From Verrucomicrobium spinosum DSM 4136 = JCM 18804 (lineage in GTDB: Bacteria; Verrucomicrobiota; Verrucomicrobiia; Verrucomicrobiales; Verrucomicrobiaceae), in the NCBI RefSeq assembly GCF_000172155.1, contig NZ_ABIZ01000001.1:6481105-6545104 (forward strand): a DNA stretch of 64,000 nt. The letters run 5' to 3'. The notes below the pieces were generated by a model that was given only the letters and a program-made list of their open reading frames with translations, was not told the origin of the DNA and did no database searches. Both the position numbers and the translations under genes were made by a program. Below are positions 1 to 8,699 of this stretch, one piece after another (within the stretch, counting starts at the first letter, position 1; every line of letters starts with the position of its first letter).

Positions 1-378
1 ATCATCTGCCAACACCACCCGCTCGCCGGGCAGGAGGGCGTCCTCATGCATCTCCAGCGAGGCGGTGCCGTACTCCAGGGCGTAGTCCACCCCACGGGTC
101 TTCCAGGGGAGCTTGCCCCGCTTCCGGGCGGGAATGAAGCCGCAGCCCAGGCGGGCGGCCAGCATGGCACCGAAGATGAAACCGCGGGCATCGATACCCA
201 CCACCTTGTCCACTGTACCCCATTCTGCCGAGGCCTCCACCATGGCGTCCACGGCCAGTTTCAGGAGGTCGGCGTCCGCCAGCACGGGTGTGATGTCCTT
301 AAAAAGCACCCCGGCCTGGGGGAAGTCCGGCACATCGCGAATGGCAGTCTGGAGGCGGAGGAGGGAGTCTTCGTTCAT
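1..378 (-). CDS. apt: Adenine phosphoribosyltransferase (3' end outside window)
   Basis: The first 126 codons are present and the frame runs off the window edge at base 1. The protein should convert adenine and PRPP to AMP in cytoplasmic purine salvage. It begins MNEDSLLRLQTAIRDVPDFP, and the stretch GVLFKDITPVLAD is the family's typical N-terminal block. The central PRPP-binding loop reads VVGIDARGFIFGA, followed by GFIPARKRGKLPW. The ATG at 378-376 gives the usual Apt N-terminus, so the start is secure. It is divergent from the tetrapyrrole cluster that begins at 549. Only the C-terminus is missing, so there is no sign of decay. Confidence 0.93.
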   Translation of the reverse strand, partial: MNEDSLLRLQTAIRDVPDFPQAGVLFKDITPVLADADLLKLAVDAMVEASAEWGTVDKVVGIDARGFIFGAMLAARLGCGFIPARKRGKLPWKTRGVDYALEYGTASLEMHEDALLPGERVVLADD

Positions 379-548
379 GACGGGTCAGGAGGGGCGGGCC
401 AAAGTGCATGCGCGAGGGCCAAGGGCAAGCACGTAGAATAGGGAGAGCAGACAGCGGGCCTTTCACCAGCCCGTAAGAGCCACTTCCTCTGCGGAAAGCC
501 CGTCCCGCGCTCGACATCCCCCGCTGTTTGGTCCACATTTCCAATCCC

Positions 549-1328
549 ATGGAACTCACCCGCCTGCTCCTGATCCTCTCCACTGTCGCCTTCGTGGTGG
601 GCGTGGTGCATGCGATCGCCGCCCTGCGGGCCGGACGCTGGCAGGAGAACAAGTGGCAGTTTCTCCCCATGGCGGTAGGCTTCGCATTCCAGTGCGCCTT
701 CCTCTACCTGCGTGGGGAGATGCATGCCCGTTGCCCGCTCACGAGCCAGTTTGAGGTCTTCATCTTCATTGGTTGGTGCATTGTTCTGCTCTATTTCCTG
801 GTGGGGGCCACCTACCGGCTCTCCCTGTTGGGCCTATTCACCGCACCCTTGATCGCCATTCTTCAGACACTGGCGCTCCTCATGCCGGACAACCCCGGGG
901 CCGTGAAGCACGTAAAAATGTCTGTATGGGAGCATCTGCACGCCCCGCTGGCGATGATCGCCTACGCCGCCTTCGCCCTGGCGTGCATCACCGGCGTGAT
1001 GTTCCTCCTGCAGGATCATCTGCTGAAGAAGCACCGCATCCACGCCCTCTTCCGCCAGCTCCCGCCCATTCATCACCTCTCCCGGGCCATCATGCGCATG
1101 GTCGCGCTGGGCGTGCTGCTGCTGGCGGTGGCCATGATCTCCACATTCAAGATCCACCTGGCCATCAGTGCGGTGAAAATGACCGTCTCCTGGAGCATCC
1201 TGGGTCTCTACACGGTGATCCTGCTGCTGATGTGGCGCCATACGCTCTCCGCCCGCCACACGGCCTGGCTCTCCGTGCTGGGCTTCATGGTCCCCTTTCT
1301 TTCCCTCTGGGTCGTGATCGGCCGATAG
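549..1328 (+). CDS. CcsA/HemX-like cytochrome c assembly membrane protein
   Basis: A 259-residue polytopic membrane protein with about eight hydrophobic segments. It resembles the CcsA/ResC/HemX family, whose members act in haem delivery during cytochrome c maturation or are encoded beside hemA. Conserved features visible are the WEHLHAPLAMIAYAAF block in mid-protein and the His pair in PIHHLSRAIMRM. A TTG seven codons upstream (528) is in frame, but the ATG at 549 leads straight into the first membrane helix and is preferred. It lies 90 bp upstream of hemA in the order seen in hemX-hemA clusters. I cannot tell from sequence whether it is the true cytochrome c synthetase subunit or a HemX-type regulator. 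Confidence 0.8.
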   Translation: MELTRLLLILSTVAFVVGVVHAIAALRAGRWQENKWQFLPMAVGFAFQCAFLYLRGEMHARCPLTSQFEVFIFIGWCIVLLYFLVGATYRLSLLGLFTAPLIAILQTLALLMPDNPGAVKHVKMSVWEHLHAPLAMIAYAAFALACITGVMFLLQDHLLKKHRIHALFRQLPPIHHLSRAIMRMVALGVLLLAVAMISTFKIHLAISAVKMTVSWSILGLYTVILLLMWRHTLSARHTAWLSVLGFMVPFLSLWVVIGR

Positions 1329-1418
1329 CCCGCCCCTTTCCTTCCGTTCTTTTACGCCCCGCCTCCCCCACTGTCTCCCTTCCCCCCCAACGCCTCCGCT
1401 TCTCATTCCCCACCCTCC

Positions 1419-2507
1419 ATGCTTCTCTGTCTTGGCCTGAACCATCGCACGACTCCCATCGAGTTGCGTGAGCGGCTGGCGTTTGCCGAAAGCAAGCAGC
1501 CCGAGGCAGCGCAGCAGATCAAGAATCTGCCGGGCTTTGAGGAGAGCACGGTCATCTCCACGTGCAACCGGGTGGAGATCTTCACCTCATGCGATCACAA
1601 CAGCCCTGAGCAGGGGCTGGCGGTCCTGCACGACTACCTGGTGAACCATTTCCAGCTCACCCCCGCCCAGCGGGAGGCACTCACCACGTACAAACTGAGC
1701 CACGCCGATGCCGCGCGCCATCTCTTCCGCGTGGTGAGCGGGCTGGACTCCATGGTGCTGGGGGAGACGGAGATCTTTGGCCAGGTGAAAGCCGCCTACA
1801 ATGTGGCGCTCAAGGCCGGGGCCACAGGCCGCACGCTCAACAAGCTCTTCCAGCGTGCCTTCAGTGTGGGCAAGCAGGTGCGCAATGGCACGAACATCCA
1901 GCGCGGCTCCACCTCTGTGGGCAGCGTCGCAGTGGACCTGGCGGAGAAGATCTTTGACCTGAGCCAGTGCCGCGTGCTCTTGATCGGTGCTGGCGAAATG
2001 AGCCGCACCTGCGCCCAGAGCCTGCTCTCCCGTGGGGCGAAGAGCATCTTCATCTCCAACCGGTCCTACGACCGCGCGGTGGAGCTGGCCCAGGAGATGG
2101 GCGGCCAGGCCCTGCGGTTCGATGAATGGGAGGGCGCCCTCCACGATGCCGACATCATCATTAGCAGCACCAGTGCCCCCCACTTTGTGGTGAAGCCGGA
2201 GCTCATCGAGCCTGTGATGCGCAAGCGCCATGGCCACTCCCTGCTCATCATCGACATCGCCGTACCACGCGATGTGGACCCGCACGTGAACGAGATCCCT
2301 GAGGTGTACCTCTACGACGTGGATGCACTCCAGGCCATCGCCGATGAAGGCCGCCGCGAGCGGGAACGCGCCCTCGCCTTGTGCGAGGAAATCATCGAAG
2401 AGCAGTTGCGCAAGTTCGGCTATCAAGAAGATTCCGCCTCCGGGACCACCCTCCAGCGCGAGGAGGATGGCAATCCCGTCCTACCGCTTACGCCCCGCAA
2501 TTCCTAA
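1419..2507 (+). CDS. hemA: Glutamyl-tRNA reductase (short form)
   Basis: This enzyme reduces glutamyl-tRNA(Glu) to glutamate-1-semialdehyde, the first committed step of C5-pathway tetrapyrrole synthesis. The catalytic cysteine is Cys49 in VISTCNRVEIF. The region around LDSMVLGETEIFGQVK is highly conserved, and the NADPH domain contains VLLIGAGEMSR. At 362 residues it is clearly shorter than typical enzymes of about 420. After the start of the long spinal helix (near ALCEEIIEEQLRKFG) the chain ends in a hydrophilic tail, so most of the C-terminal dimerisation domain seems absent. Short forms are also known in Chlamydia, so this is probably a PVC-group trait. hemC follows 28 bp downstream. Confidence 0.95.
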   Translation: MLLCLGLNHRTTPIELRERLAFAESKQPEAAQQIKNLPGFEESTVISTCNRVEIFTSCDHNSPEQGLAVLHDYLVNHFQLTPAQREALTTYKLSHADAARHLFRVVSGLDSMVLGETEIFGQVKAAYNVALKAGATGRTLNKLFQRAFSVGKQVRNGTNIQRGSTSVGSVAVDLAEKIFDLSQCRVLLIGAGEMSRTCAQSLLSRGAKSIFISNRSYDRAVELAQEMGGQALRFDEWEGALHDADIIISSTSAPHFVVKPELIEPVMRKRHGHSLLIIDIAVPRDVDPHVNEIPEVYLYDVDALQAIADEGRRERERALALCEEIIEEQLRKFGYQEDSASGTTLQREEDGNPVLPLTPRNS

Positions 2508-2535
2508 CCGTAACCCGTTTTCCCCTTCGCCCGCC

Positions 2536-3492
2536 TTGATCTCCCAATTCACCGACACTCTCCGACTGGGCACCCGCGGCAGTGAACTTGCCCTCCGCCA
2601 GGCGGAGATGGTAGAGGCCGCTCTGCACGCCGCCCACCCCTACCTGCGGGTCGAGCGCAAGGTCATCGCCACCACGGGTGACAAGCGCCCGGACCTGCGC
2701 TTCTCCGAGTTCACCGAAGGCGACCGGCTGGACAAGGGCATCTTCACGAAGGAGCTCGAGATTGCCCTCGCCAGTGGCGAGATCGACATCGCCGTGCACA
2801 GCCTCAAGGACGTGCCCACGGTGCTGGACGAGAAATTCTTCATCGCCGGCGTGCTGCCGCGCGCCCCCATCGAGGACGTGCTCATCTCCCGGGAAGGCTA
2901 CACCCTGGCCACCCTGCCTGCCGGGGCCAAGGTGGGCACCAGCAGTGTGCGCCGCATCCGCCAGCTCCAGTGGTTGAACCCGGGCGTGGAGTGCGTAGAA
3001 ATCCGTGGGAATGTGCCCACGCGCATCCGCAAGCTCTTTGCCCCCTCTGATCTGGATGCCATCCTGCTGGCCCGTGCCGGGCTGGAGCGCCTGTCCCTGC
3101 TGGATGGCGAGCATGTGGTGGTGGATGGCCAGCCGCTGCATGCGGTGATCCTGGACTGTGAGGAGTTCCTCCCCGCCGCAGGCCAGGGGGCCATCGGCAT
3201 CGAAGCCCGCGTGGATGACGCGCACACCCTGGAGTTCCTGAAGGCGATCAACCATGAAGAGACCTACGCCCGCGTCACCGCAGAGCGGGAGTTCCTCCAC
3301 ATCCTCAAGGCTGGCTGCCAGACACCCATCGGCGCTCACACCTTCCTCGAGAACGGCGTGCTACAGATGAAGGTGCGCGTTTTTGACGAGACCGACCCGG
3401 GTCGCCCGCCCAAGGAGGTGACCTCCACGGAGCCCTACCACTCGCCCAAGGGGCTGGCAGCAGAAGTAGCCGCCCTGGTCACCGCGCTCTAG
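2536..3492 (+). CDS. hemC: Porphobilinogen deaminase (hydroxymethylbilane synthase)
   Basis: This enzyme joins four porphobilinogens into hydroxymethylbilane. The N-terminus LRLGTRGSELALRQAE, the substrate-binding DIAVHSLKDVPT and GTSSVRRIRQL blocks, and AAGQGAIGIEAR are all intact. The cysteine that carries the dipyrromethane cofactor is Cys261 in KAGCQTPIGAH. The frame is open well upstream of 2536, overlapping hemA, but family homology starts just after the TTG at 2536. That gives 318 residues, the normal family length, so TTG is the best start. It sits between hemA and the fused cobA-hemD and is probably co-transcribed with them. Confidence 0.94.
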   Translation: MISQFTDTLRLGTRGSELALRQAEMVEAALHAAHPYLRVERKVIATTGDKRPDLRFSEFTEGDRLDKGIFTKELEIALASGEIDIAVHSLKDVPTVLDEKFFIAGVLPRAPIEDVLISREGYTLATLPAGAKVGTSSVRRIRQLQWLNPGVECVEIRGNVPTRIRKLFAPSDLDAILLARAGLERLSLLDGEHVVVDGQPLHAVILDCEEFLPAAGQGAIGIEARVDDAHTLEFLKAINHEETYARVTAEREFLHILKAGCQTPIGAHTFLENGVLQMKVRVFDETDPGRPPKEVTSTEPYHSPKGLAAEVAALVTAL

Positions 3493-3553
3493 TCTGCCCC
3501 GTCCGTTTGTTTGTTCTTTCGTTATTTCCTGCCATCTCCCTCATTCCTCTCTC

Positions 3554-5080
3554 ATGCCAGCCGCCTCCAAGTCCTCCTCCACCGGCATCTGTTACCTCGT
3601 GGGTGCCGGCCCAGGTGATCCGGGCCTGCTCACGATCCGTGGGAAGGAATGCATCGAGATGGCAGACGTGGTGGTGTATGACTACCTGAGCAACGTGGAA
3701 TTCCTCCGCTACGCCCGGCCGGACGCGGAGAAGATCTATGTGGGGAAGAAGGCCAAGGATCACACGCTCTCCCAGGAAGGGATCAACAAGCTCATCGTGG
3801 AGAAGGCCCGTGCGGGCAAGATCGTCACCCGTCTGAAGGGCGGTGATCCTGTGCTCTTTGGCCGCGGGGCGGAAGAGGCAGGCGAGCTGGTGGATGCGGG
3901 CATCGCGTTCGAGATCGTGCCCGGCATCACCTCCGCCATTGCTGGTCCGGCCTATGCGGGCATCCCGGTCACACATCGTTCCCATTGCTCCCAGCTCACC
4001 ATCTTCACCGGCCATGAGGACCCCACCAAGCCGGAGAGCTCGCTGGACTACGCGAAGATCGCACAGGCCGACGGCACGAAGGTCATGCTCATGGGCGTAG
4101 AGCGGATCGAGGAGATCACGAAGAAGCTCATCGAGAACGGTGCCAAGCCGAACACCCCCATCGCGCTCACCCGCTGGGCCACCACCGGCCGCCAGCGCAC
4201 CATTGAGGGCACGCTTGAGACCATCGCAGGCATCGTGCGGGAGACCGGATTCAAGGCACCCGCCGTTTGCGTGATCGGCACCGTGGTGCTGGAGCGTGAC
4301 AAGCTGAACTGGTTTGAGAAGCGGCCGCTCTTTGGGAGGCGCATCGTGGTCACCCGCACCCGCCAGCAGGCCGGTGGCCTGACCAAACAACTCAGCCTGC
4401 TGGGTGCAAGCGTGCTGGAGATCCCCACCATCAAGATCGAGCCGCCGCAGGACCTGAAGGCCTTTGGCCAGCTGGTGATGGACTCCCACACGTATGAGTG
4501 GATCATCTTCACCAGTCCCAACGGAGTGGACCGGTTCTTTGAAATGTTCTACAAGCTCTACGATGACGCCCGCAGCATCGGCGCGGCCAAGATCGCAGCC
4601 ATCGGACCCGGTACCGCCGAGCGCGTGAAGGCCTACCACCTGGCGGTGGACCTCATGCCCGAGAAGTTCGTGGCCGAGGGGCTGATCAAGGCCTTCAAGG
4701 ACCAGAGCGTGGAGAACCAGACCGTGCTCTGGGTGAAGGCGGAAAGCACCCGCGAAATCTTGGGCAACGAGCTGGTGGGCATGGGTGCCATCCTGGATGA
4801 GGCCATCGCCTACCGCACGGTGCCGGAGGACGCCGATCATGAGTCCATCACCCAGTTCAAGGAAGAGGGTGCGGATGTCATCACCTTCACCAGCAGCTCC
4901 ACCGTGGAGCATTTCCTTGAACTCAAGGTGCCGCTGCCAGAGGGCATCAAGGTGGCCAGCATCGGCCCCATTACCTCCGACACCCTGCGCAAAAACGGCA
5001 TGCGGATCGACATCGAGGCCAAGGAGCACAGCATCCCCGGCCTGGTGAAGGCGATTGAAAAGTATTTTGGCTCACTGTGA
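3554..5080 (+). CDS. hemD: Fused uroporphyrinogen-III C-methyltransferase / uroporphyrinogen-III synthase
   Basis: A 508-residue two-domain protein. Residues of about 10-250 form a SAM-dependent uroporphyrinogen methyltransferase (CobA/SUMT): YLVGAGPGDPGLLTIRG, then GGDPVLFGRGAEEA and PGITSAIAGPAYAGIPVTHR. This half makes precorrin-2 for sirohaem or cobalamin. Residues of about 260-508 form uroporphyrinogen-III synthase (HemD): VVTRTRQQAGGL, IFTSPNGVDRFF and DVITFTSSSTVEHF. HemD cyclises the product of hemC, which is the next gene upstream. CobA-HemD fusions occur in several phyla. One polypeptide therefore makes uroporphyrinogen III and draws on it for the methylated branch. Confidence 0.93.
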   Translation: MPAASKSSSTGICYLVGAGPGDPGLLTIRGKECIEMADVVVYDYLSNVEFLRYARPDAEKIYVGKKAKDHTLSQEGINKLIVEKARAGKIVTRLKGGDPVLFGRGAEEAGELVDAGIAFEIVPGITSAIAGPAYAGIPVTHRSHCSQLTIFTGHEDPTKPESSLDYAKIAQADGTKVMLMGVERIEEITKKLIENGAKPNTPIALTRWATTGRQRTIEGTLETIAGIVRETGFKAPAVCVIGTVVLERDKLNWFEKRPLFGRRIVVTRTRQQAGGLTKQLSLLGASVLEIPTIKIEPPQDLKAFGQLVMDSHTYEWIIFTSPNGVDRFFEMFYKLYDDARSIGAAKIAAIGPGTAERVKAYHLAVDLMPEKFVAEGLIKAFKDQSVENQTVLWVKAESTREILGNELVGMGAILDEAIAYRTVPEDADHESITQFKEEGADVITFTSSSTVEHFLELKVPLPEGIKVASIGPITSDTLRKNGMRIDIEAKEHSIPGLVKAIEKYFGSL

Positions 5081-5095
5081 GGAGCTGGGAGTTCA

Positions 5096-5935
5096 TTGTT
5101 AAATGTTGATTGTCCTGTGTCGCTTGCTCCGGAGTACACTGCCCTGCAGCCCCGCCGTCTGACGACGGCGCTGGCCGGGCATGCTCTGGGCACGGAGGTG
5201 CAGGTTCATGAAACTCTGGCGTCCACGAGCGATCATGTGCGGGATCTCGGCAGCGCCGGATACCCCCACGGGCTGGTCGTGCTGGCCGAGGAACAAACCG
5301 TCGGCCGAGGCCGCCGGGAGAACCGATGGAGCTCCCCGCCTGGGCAGGATCTACTGCTCTCCGTGCTGCTGCGTCCTGAGGTAAAGATGGACCTCTGGCC
5401 CCGCACCACCACCTTCGCCGCGCTGGCCATCTGCCGGGCGATCGAGTCGTTCCACGCCAGCCTTCAGCCGGCGATCAAGTGGCCGAATGATGTGTATCTC
5501 AACGACCGCAAGGTCGCCGGCATCCTGGCGGAGACTTTCACCGGCGGTGGCAGTGCCTACATGGTGCTGGGCATCGGCCTGAACGTGAACACCACGACGT
5601 ATCCACCCGAGCTCAGCCAGCAGGCCACCTCCGTTCGACTGGCCTTGGGCAGCAGCACGCCCCTGGACCGGAACACGATCGCCATCTCCCTGCTCAAGCA
5701 CCTGGACCACCTGCTTTCCCGCTATGACGAGCACTATCCGCAGGTGGTAGATGAAGTCCGGCAACGCAGCTGGCTACTGGGAAAGAAGCTGACCGCCATG
5801 GTGGACGGCGCAGAAGTCCGCGGCGTCGCCGCCACCTTGAACTCAGAGGGGCATCTGGTGGTGCAGCGCGAGGACGGGAGCGTGATGACGCTCACGAGTG
5901 CGGAGCAAGTGAGGCCCGTAGGGCTGGGGAGTTGA
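5096..5935 (+). CDS. birA: Biotin--[acetyl-CoA-carboxylase] ligase, no HTH domain
   Basis: This protein attaches biotin to the carrier domain of carboxylases through biotinyl-AMP. The catalytic domain shows EEQTVGRGRRENRWSSPPG (GRGRR at residues 70-74), the biotin-contacting KWPNDVYLNDRKVAGILAE (Lys128) and GIGLNVN. There is no N-terminal helix-turn-helix, so this is a monofunctional (group I) ligase rather than a repressor. The best start is the TTG at 5096, with a GGAG-type ribosome site just after the cobA-hemD stop. The gap to the upstream gene is only 15 bp, so it is probably translated from the same message. Confidence 0.9.
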   Translation: MLNVDCPVSLAPEYTALQPRRLTTALAGHALGTEVQVHETLASTSDHVRDLGSAGYPHGLVVLAEEQTVGRGRRENRWSSPPGQDLLLSVLLRPEVKMDLWPRTTTFAALAICRAIESFHASLQPAIKWPNDVYLNDRKVAGILAETFTGGGSAYMVLGIGLNVNTTTYPPELSQQATSVRLALGSSTPLDRNTIAISLLKHLDHLLSRYDEHYPQVVDEVRQRSWLLGKKLTAMVDGAEVRGVAATLNSEGHLVVQREDGSVMTLTSAEQVRPVGLGS

Positions 5936-6109
5936 GATGTGCCGCAAGCGGCACGTTGAGACGCGTTGCTGGTTGAGATGCTGCGCTGGTTGAGGCGCTT
6001 CGCTGGAGTGGATGGAAGTCTGGGGCGCAGCGTAGCGCAGATTGGAAGAGTTGGCAAAGCACGAACAGGGCGGTGCATGACCCATCTTCCCAGTGCAGGT
6101 CCGCACCAG

Positions 6110-6250
6110 GGTTGGAGTACCGCTTTTAAGCGGAATCAGGATTCGCATGGCCCTTGATATCGCTTCCGATGGAGCGGCTGGCGACAACTTGGAGGCCCCC
6201 GGGAAGGGTTCACACCATGGGACGCGTGTGACGTGATTCCGCTTAAAAGC
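6110..6250. repeat. Palindromic MITE-like repeat, family A, copy 1
   Basis: The element starts with GTTGGAGTACCGCTTTTAAG, which contains the palindrome CCGCTTTTAAGCGG, and closes with an inverted copy ending at ATTCCGCTTAAAAGC. The internal sequence (CCTTGATAT ... CCATGGGACG) is shared with the copy at 8266-8430. It is non-coding; frames reading WSTAFKRNQ or similar through it are artefacts. It abuts the larger repeat at 6234. Confidence 0.8.
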
Positions 6251-6651
6251 CAATGCCATCAGGGAAAACGCATCGTCTTGCTGTTTTGCCTTGGCGCGCC
6301 TCGGAGCCGCGATGGTGCAACCGCCACGACTCTAACTGGTGAGCCCCATTCAGAAGGGCCGAAGGTCCGGGTTCATACCAGCCTGGGGCAACGCCCCAGG
6401 GATAGATGGCCAAACTACCCTTGAGGGCTGTAGGCCCGGTGTCATCAAGTCTGCCTATGACGAGCATCCCTGAATGACGTCGGGCCTACAGCCCTCTATC
6501 TCCTAAAGGCCTGACGAACCTTGGGCGTTGCCCAAGGCTGGCATGAGACCGGGCCTTCGGCCCTCCGCTCGTTCCCAAATGGGAGACAATGAGCCTCGCC
6601 ACTTTTTCCCTGATGGTATTGGTCCCGCATGCGGGACGGTACTCCAACCCC
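6234..6651. repeat. Composite palindromic element, family D, copy 1
   Basis: This is about 418 bp with outer inverted ends (ATGCCATCAGGGAAAA on the left, TTTTTCCCTGATGGTATT on the right). Inside are nested short palindromes: GGGCTGTAGGCCC, GGGGCAACGCCCC, TTGGGCGTTGCCCAA, GGGCCTTCGGCCC and TCCCGCATGCGGGA. A nearly identical copy lies in the opposite orientation at 28712-29123. No transposase is encoded, so it looks like a non-autonomous mobile element. Confidence 0.85.
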
Positions 6652-6776
6652 GCTGCGTGGCAGAAATGGTCGTTGGGATGCATCCTCCAAGGAGAAGCAT
6701 TTGGGCGCATGCGCGTGCTCACCTCCACCGCGCCTCAGTCCACCCCTTGCCTCTTACCATTCACCACTTGCCGAAA

Positions 6777-7823
6777 CTACGCTCCCACGGGCTCTGGCCC
6801 ATTCTCCCGACGCTTCCGGACCCGTTCAGCTCCCCTCGCCTTCCTCGTCTCATTGAACCACGCGGCCAGGAGGCACACGCTGAGCAGCCCGACGAACACC
6901 AGCGCCACGCTGGGCAAGGACAAGGTTTGGCCGATCTTGCGGTCCCAGGTCATGCCACCGCCGGCCGGGAAGGCGTGCAGGAGGATGATGTGCAACATGT
7001 ACATGAGGAGTGACTCGCGCCCTGCCAGTTGGAGCCACTTGGGGGCCGCCAGGCGGGACACGGCTTTCACGAGCAGGATCAGTCCCAGCAGCCAGCCGAG
7101 GCGCTCCACGAAGAACAAGGGATCGGTATTGGTGAACGGCCCTGAAGCAAGCTCATAGCCGCCCCAGGCCATGGCCACGGCAAGCACGGGCCAGAACCAA
7201 CCATCGAGCCTCCAACGGCTGGCCAGACTGCCCGCAGCACAGAATCCCAGCCAGGGGAAGAGCGGGAACAAAGAGCCCTCGGCGCGGTTCAGCCAGCCAT
7301 CCACCATCGGCCAGCCCGTGTGCCACCCCGTCGCCATCGGGGCCGCCAGGACGAAGAATCCCAAAAGGCCCACGGACACCGCATCAAACCACCGGGGCCG
7401 GAGCTGCCCAGCCAGCAGCAGAATGCCCAGGCTTACCCCCAGGCAGGAGAGGACATCGATCTGGAAAAAGTGCTTCCAGCTCGCCAGGCCAAAGTCCCCC
7501 ACCCCCCAAAAATGCCAGGGAATGTGCAAAAGAAAGCTCAGCGCGACCACGAAACCCAGGCGTCGCCAGCGGGCAGCCGTGGCCACGGGACGGCCCAGCT
7601 CGTGGCTGCGACGAACGGACCTCCCCTGGATATAGCCAGCGATCCAGAGAAAGGCGGGAGCGACCAGACCATTGAAAAAGCTCAGTTGCGAGCGCCACCC
7701 GGCAGTGTCGTAGCCAGAGCTCAGGAAGACGTTGACCACGTGGGTCTCGATCATGCCCACCACCGCCAGGCCACGCAAAAGGTCGATCCAGGCAAGGCGA
7801 TTGGCGGCAGAACGGTCGGACAT
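6777..7823 (-). CDS. DUF1624/HGSNAT-like acyltransferase membrane protein
   Basis: A 348-residue multi-pass inner-membrane protein. It starts RLAWIDLLRGLAVVGMIETH, the signature opening of DUF1624 and heparan-alpha-glucosaminide acetyltransferase-like proteins, with the conserved Arg and His in the first helix. About ten hydrophobic segments follow. Members are thought to transfer acyl groups to sugars across the membrane; the substrate here is unknown. The gene stands alone between repeat clusters, so context gives no pathway. An acyltransferase-3 type protein is the main alternative. Confidence 0.75.
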   Translation of the reverse strand: MSDRSAANRLAWIDLLRGLAVVGMIETHVVNVFLSSGYDTAGWRSQLSFFNGLVAPAFLWIAGYIQGRSVRRSHELGRPVATAARWRRLGFVVALSFLLHIPWHFWGVGDFGLASWKHFFQIDVLSCLGVSLGILLLAGQLRPRWFDAVSVGLLGFFVLAAPMATGWHTGWPMVDGWLNRAEGSLFPLFPWLGFCAAGSLASRWRLDGWFWPVLAVAMAWGGYELASGPFTNTDPLFFVERLGWLLGLILLVKAVSRLAAPKWLQLAGRESLLMYMLHIILLHAFPAGGGMTWDRKIGQTLSLPSVALVFVGLLSVCLLAAWFNETRKARGAERVRKRRENGPEPVGA

Positions 7824-8138
7824 GAGGGATGGCGGCCCCCTTTATCGCCTCGGATCAGGGGTCAGACAACGGATTTCAGGGGTAGATGGACGAGGAAGGG
7901 CGGCCAGGGCGTAGTGGGAGAATTGGGATCCAGGGGCTTCGGAGCTCAGTGCGTCAGTGGGCAGTACGTCAGTGCGTCAGGAAGTAGTGGCTTGAGGGCA
8001 CGGGGTGAGCTGGGATTGGGAGCTGTTGGAAGCTGTTCGTAGTTCAAACTTTAGTTTGCCTCAGTCGAGCGTCTGTAGGACTGGCAGAGCCTCTCGGGCA
8101 TGGGTACGTGAGGGAGAACCTCAACCCCTCCAGCGACG

Positions 8139-8190
8139 GTTGCCGATTGCCAATCGGCGGCACAGCAGATTGCCAATCTGCGCTACGCTG
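8139..8190 (+). repeat. Double palindrome repeat, family B, copy 1
   Basis: Two adjacent palindromes, GCCGATTGCCAATCGGC then GCAGATTGCCAATCTGC, are followed by GCTACGC. Four other copies lie at 9201, 15407 (inverted), 26055 and 29951. All copies are intergenic. Confidence 0.85.
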
Positions 8191-8265
8191 TCACCTGCAC
8201 GCATGCCTACTCACCAAGCTTGTCCTCACCTTGCGCAGCCAAACCACCGTCTCCGCTTCGCAGCA

Positions 8266-8430
8266 GGGTTGGAGTACCGCTTTTAAGCGGAATCAGGATG
8301 CAAGTAACCCTTGATATTGCCCGCAGTGAGTCATTCCAGACCAGTTGGCGGTTGCCAGGAAGTCCTGGGCAGGATTCACGCCATGGGACGTGTGAGGAGT
8401 GATTCCGCTTAAAAGCGGTACTCCAACCCC
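8266..8430. repeat. Palindromic MITE-like repeat, family A, copy 2 (complete)
   Basis: A 165-bp unit bounded by inverted ends: GTTGGAGTACCGCTTTTAAG on the left and CTTAAAAGCGGTACTCCAAC on the right. The core matches the copy at 6110-6250. Each end is itself a palindrome around CCGCTTTTAAGCGG. No protein is encoded. Confidence 0.85.
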
Positions 8431-8489
8431 GGTGCGGACCTCTTCTGGGAGTAAGGACTCCTCACCGCCCTGCTGAAGTCCTTTCAACG

Positions 8490-8519
8490 CTTCGTGCCTT
8501 TGTGCCTTCGTGTGAGAAA
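8490..8519 (+). repeat. Short dispersed repeat, family C, copy 1
   Basis: The motif TTCGTGCCTTTGTGCCTTCG followed by TGTGAGAA occurs here and near 25999 and 29895. All three copies are intergenic and sit near family A or B palindromes. Confidence 0.75.
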
Positions 8520-8699
8520 AATGCATACTCCACTCCGGCAATCTGTGCCTCGGCGCTGAACACCTCTACTCCGGCCAGGATGACGATGCTTTCGAGGGAC
8601 CACGTGATACGGGATGTCTATGCCCCCTGAACATAATCGCAGGTCATGAACTTGGTGAAGCCCCAGCACCTGAGGGCAAGGAGAGCGGGTACAACAGCC

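Noticed and set aside
3479-5029. Long open frame of 516 codons on the minus strand
   Set aside because: Antisense to the fused cobA-hemD gene, which has all expected motifs.
6243-6467. Small proteins encoded in repeat elements (also near 28910 and 8107)
   Set aside because: They are translations of palindromic repeats and recur in both strands and all frames.
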